A stretch of 64,000 bases of DNA, taken from assembly GCA_000333855.2 (NCBI GenBank), contig CM007314.1, forward strand, positions 284,690-348,689. Direction: 5' to 3'. Made by a program: the position numbers and the translations under genes. Within the stretch, counting starts at the first letter, position 1; every line of letters begins with the position of its first letter. Source of the DNA: Endotrypanum monterogeii (lineage: Eukaryota; Euglenozoa; Kinetoplastea; Trypanosomatida; Trypanosomatidae). The notes under the pieces were generated by a model. The model was not told where the DNA came from, searched no databases, and saw nothing but the letters and a program-made list of their open reading frames with translations. Below are positions 61,650 to 64,000 of this stretch, piece by piece.

Positions 61650-64000
61650 ATGTTCTGCAGAGCACTCATTCTATGGAGGAAAAAGGTGCCGCCGCTGGGG
61701 TACAGCAAAAATGACTTTTTTGGAAAGCTTCGAAGCCCTGGCGCGCGCAAACCCTGGCGCAACAGAGCGGCAGTTGTGGGTGGGAGCATTGAGGTGTCCA
61801 CCAACGCAGATGTGCTTGACGATGAAGGAGGAACGGTAATGGGCAGTCTTACCACCGCCGGCCCTCTCGGCATGCGCAGCCCCCACATGCCGCCTTCGGC
61901 TGCGAAGTTAGCGCTAACAAATGCCCAGCAACAGTCTGCTTCTGGCGACGAGGCCGCTGCGGGTACCGGGGCAAGCCCTCGCTTGGGTACTTCAGTACCT
62001 CGGTTCAGTGACAGACTTCTGGCCCCTGGGAGCATTTCAGGTGAAGCCACCACAGAGCATGCTGTTAATGCAGCAGTATCAGCGGTGCCGTTTGCGACGC
62101 CCTACGGGGAAGAAGCCGGTGTAGCTCGCGCAGTGCTCCCACCGACGTCGCCATCTTTGTCCGGAGATTTTCGGCCCCAGGCTAGTGCTCCAATGGCCAC
62201 TCTTCCCTTTGGGAAAGCGCTTCAGCTGAATGTGGAGCAGGTCGACACGAACCCGTCGTCAGAGCCTGTGCCGCTTCCCCTGCAAAGTCTGAAGCTCCGC
62301 TCCCGGAAAGCGGTAGCTGACTCCATTCTGCTGCCTCGCCACATCAACAAGCTCTTCCACAAGATCATGGGATGGTCAGAGGAGCTTGTCGACCTAGAGG
62401 CGGAGCAGGACTCGCTGTCCGACAAGCAGGCGGACCCCTTGGCACCGCAAGGCGGAACGCCACGCACATTGCCGAAGAGAGCTGAGAATTTAACTGACAA
62501 GATGAAATATGGCGTTCTCCTCGATTCTTACGAGAAAGACCGGTTTGCGATTGAGCATCAGCTGGAGCTTGCCGGCGAAAAAATGGAGCGCAAGATGCTG
62601 GAGTGGGAGGGCATGCACGTTCTGGACCAGGATGCTGCGGCAGAGATGGCTAATGTGCTGGAGAATAAGGCTTCCCTCGTCATGGAGGCTCCCTCTTCGT
62701 TTCATGTTCCGCTGCCTGGCCGCGATTGCTGCACAGGTTGCGGGGCACTTCTGCAGAACACCGATGAAAACTCCTTCGGCTTTGTGCGACCAGGAGAGAT
62801 TGAAAGGTATGTGGCCGAGCGAAATGACAAGGCCCAGCTCCGCCACGAGTATGCGACTCGTATGGCAGAGTTGCAGGCGCACTGGGAGAAACACGGTCGT
62901 CAGGTAGGGGAGGAGTGGCTGGACTTCATGACGCAGGAAGAGTTTGATGCTTTCTACCGTGACAGACCGCGTCCTTTTACCTGTCACCGGTGCCATGCCC
63001 TGGAGAACCTTGGTGTAGAGGGGCGCCGCAAGGTCTGGTCTGCCCCGGATTTCACAGACCAACTCTGTGCCCTCAAGGAAAAAAAGTGTGTTGTTGTCTT
63101 GGTCGTGGACATCACCGACTTTCCCGGATCGATGATATATGATTTGCCAGGGCTGATTAGTATGAATAATCCAGTCATCATTGCAGTGAATAAGATGGAC
63201 TGTATCCGGAATCGGTCTTTCACTTACAGCGGTAAGGATCGAAGCGTTGCCGCGTGCTTGGTCTCAGAGGGTTACGTGCGACGTTGGGTCTCGGACATCG
63301 CAGTCCAGTTTGGACTGCCGCAACATCAAATCAAGCGTGTGGTCCCCCTCTCTGCCAAGCGGGGCTGGGGCATCACGCATCTGATCAGCACGATCGAAGA
63401 CGCTGCAAATTTGAATCTGCGTCGTCCCCACAACCCCCTTCCCACCTACTTCGTCGGCGCAGCTAACGTTGGAAAGTCGTCGGTCATAAATGCGATGGCG
63501 CACGCCCTTTACGTGCCCCAACCCCCCCACCCAGAGAGCCGCAGGATTTACTACACCAAGACGGATGCACACGGCAGGGAGGCCATTTCTTGGCGCTGGT
63601 ACACACCACCTAACGTGAATCAGGCAGAGATGCTCGACATACGTGGCCGCCACGACAAGAAGGCCTCCAAGCTGATGACGGTGTCTTCGTTGCCCGGCAC
63701 CACAGTTGCTGTCAACGCAGTCCGTCTTGCCCTCGGATCCGCAGCCGCCGGGGTAACCAAGCAGCAGCAGGGATCGTTGTCGGAAGGCGCAGCCGCGCCC
63801 GGGAAGGTTGATGCGCTTTCAAGGACGCAGACCTACGTTTACGACACCCCGGGACTTCTTCCTCACTGGCACAAACGGTCTCCACTTACTCTGCTGCAAA
63901 TGCGTCGGACTCTTATTCGCAAATTTCGAAACCCGCAGTGCTTTCTTCTTCTCCCAGGACACACACTGTTCCTTGGAGGCCTCGCCGCCATCGACATCGT
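61650..64000 (+). CDS. Circularly permuted GTPase, NOA1/YqeH family (partial, 3' end off window)
   Basis: At least 783 codons are visible. The start at 61650 gives MFCRALILWRKKVPPLGYSK, a mitochondrial presequence. After a long Ser/Ala-rich N-terminal part (to about 220), a zinc-finger-like pair C361-x2-C364 / C445-x2-C448 appears, as in YqeH. The GTPase motifs come in permuted order: G4 NKMD at 514, G5 SAK, then G1 GAANVGKSS at 603-611, a SLPGTT switch, and G3 DTPGL from 732. NOA1-type proteins act in assembly of the mitochondrial small ribosomal subunit. The N-terminal region before the zinc finger is much longer than in bacterial YqeH. The RNA-binding C-terminus lies outside the window. 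A 65-codon open frame starting 8 bases upstream (61642) overlaps it out of frame. Confidence 0.93.
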   Translation, partial: MFCRALILWRKKVPPLGYSKNDFFGKLRSPGARKPWRNRAAVVGGSIEVSTNADVLDDEGGTVMGSLTTAGPLGMRSPHMPPSAAKLALTNAQQQSASGDEAAAGTGASPRLGTSVPRFSDRLLAPGSISGEATTEHAVNAAVSAVPFATPYGEEAGVARAVLPPTSPSLSGDFRPQASAPMATLPFGKALQLNVEQVDTNPSSEPVPLPLQSLKLRSRKAVADSILLPRHINKLFHKIMGWSEELVDLEAEQDSLSDKQADPLAPQGGTPRTLPKRAENLTDKMKYGVLLDSYEKDRFAIEHQLELAGEKMERKMLEWEGMHVLDQDAAAEMANVLENKASLVMEAPSSFHVPLPGRDCCTGCGALLQNTDENSFGFVRPGEIERYVAERNDKAQLRHEYATRMAELQAHWEKHGRQVGEEWLDFMTQEEFDAFYRDRPRPFTCHRCHALENLGVEGRRKVWSAPDFTDQLCALKEKKCVVVLVVDITDFPGSMIYDLPGLISMNNPVIIAVNKMDCIRNRSFTYSGKDRSVAACLVSEGYVRRWVSDIAVQFGLPQHQIKRVVPLSAKRGWGITHLISTIEDAANLNLRRPHNPLPTYFVGAANVGKSSVINAMAHALYVPQPPHPESRRIYYTKTDAHGREAISWRWYTPPNVNQAEMLDIRGRHDKKASKLMTVSSLPGTTVAVNAVRLALGSAAAGVTKQQQGSLSEGAAAPGKVDALSRTQTYVYDTPGLLPHWHKRSPLTLLQMRRTLIRKFRNPQCFLLLPGHTLFLGGLAAIDI

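Overview
The window is nuclear DNA of a trypanosomatid (Kinetoplastea). Genes have no introns and lie in two long head-to-tail arrays that diverge from one strand-switch region. Starts are preceded by polypyrimidine tracts and AG acceptors, as expected for spliced-leader trans-splicing. Several products are kinetoplastid-typical: an RGG mitochondrial RNA-binding protein of the editing machinery, a PH-AGC kinase of the AKT/RAC type and a cluster of mitochondrial proteins. Intergenic DNA is long (up to 4.1 kb) and full of (TA)n, (CA/TG)n and homopolymer runs. I cannot name the genus from the sequence alone.

Left array, minus strand, positions 1-20,071, transcribed away from the switch region. 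In transcription order it holds CDC16/APC6 (cell cycle), a small unknown protein, a fumarylacetoacetate-hydrolase/hydratase-fold protein with an altered metal site, a NudC/CS-domain protein, two near-identical copies of ribosomal protein eS30, and a 738-residue acylated PI-PLC-like protein that has lost its catalytic residues and carries a PDZ domain between X and Y. It continues with a PPR-like mitochondrial protein, a small mitochondrial unknown, a dynactin p25 homologue interrupted by an in-frame TAA, histidyl-tRNA synthetase, ribosome-biogenesis factor RRS1, and a probably myristoylated tandem cytochrome b5 protein that runs off the left edge.

Strand-switch region, about 20,072-25,212. 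No convincing gene. It has an AT-rich core (about 21.6-22.6 kb) and blocks of extreme G+T content. These are G-rich on the minus strand on the left and mainly G-rich on the plus strand on the right, so the G-rich strand is the RNA-like strand in each direction of transcription. This fits a divergent RNA polymerase II start region.

Right array, plus strand, 25,213-64,000. In order: a possible MAM33/p32-like protein, two tandem GrpE paralogues, a small probable mitochondrial protein, an OB-fold mitochondrial protein, DJ-1, a large armadillo-repeat protein with an RGG tail, an RIIa/DPY-30-like protein, a TbRGG1-like RNA-binding protein, an unknown protein, the AKT-like kinase, an EMC7-like membrane protein, the alpha-N-terminal methyltransferase NTMT1, a coiled-coil protein, prefoldin subunit 1, and a circularly permuted NOA1/YqeH GTPase cut by the right edge. 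The genes are not an operon in the functional sense, but mitochondrial gene expression and proteostasis are heavily represented. The best leads are the pseudo-phospholipase, the interrupted p25 gene, the GrpE pair, the ARM-RGG protein and the strand-switch composition.
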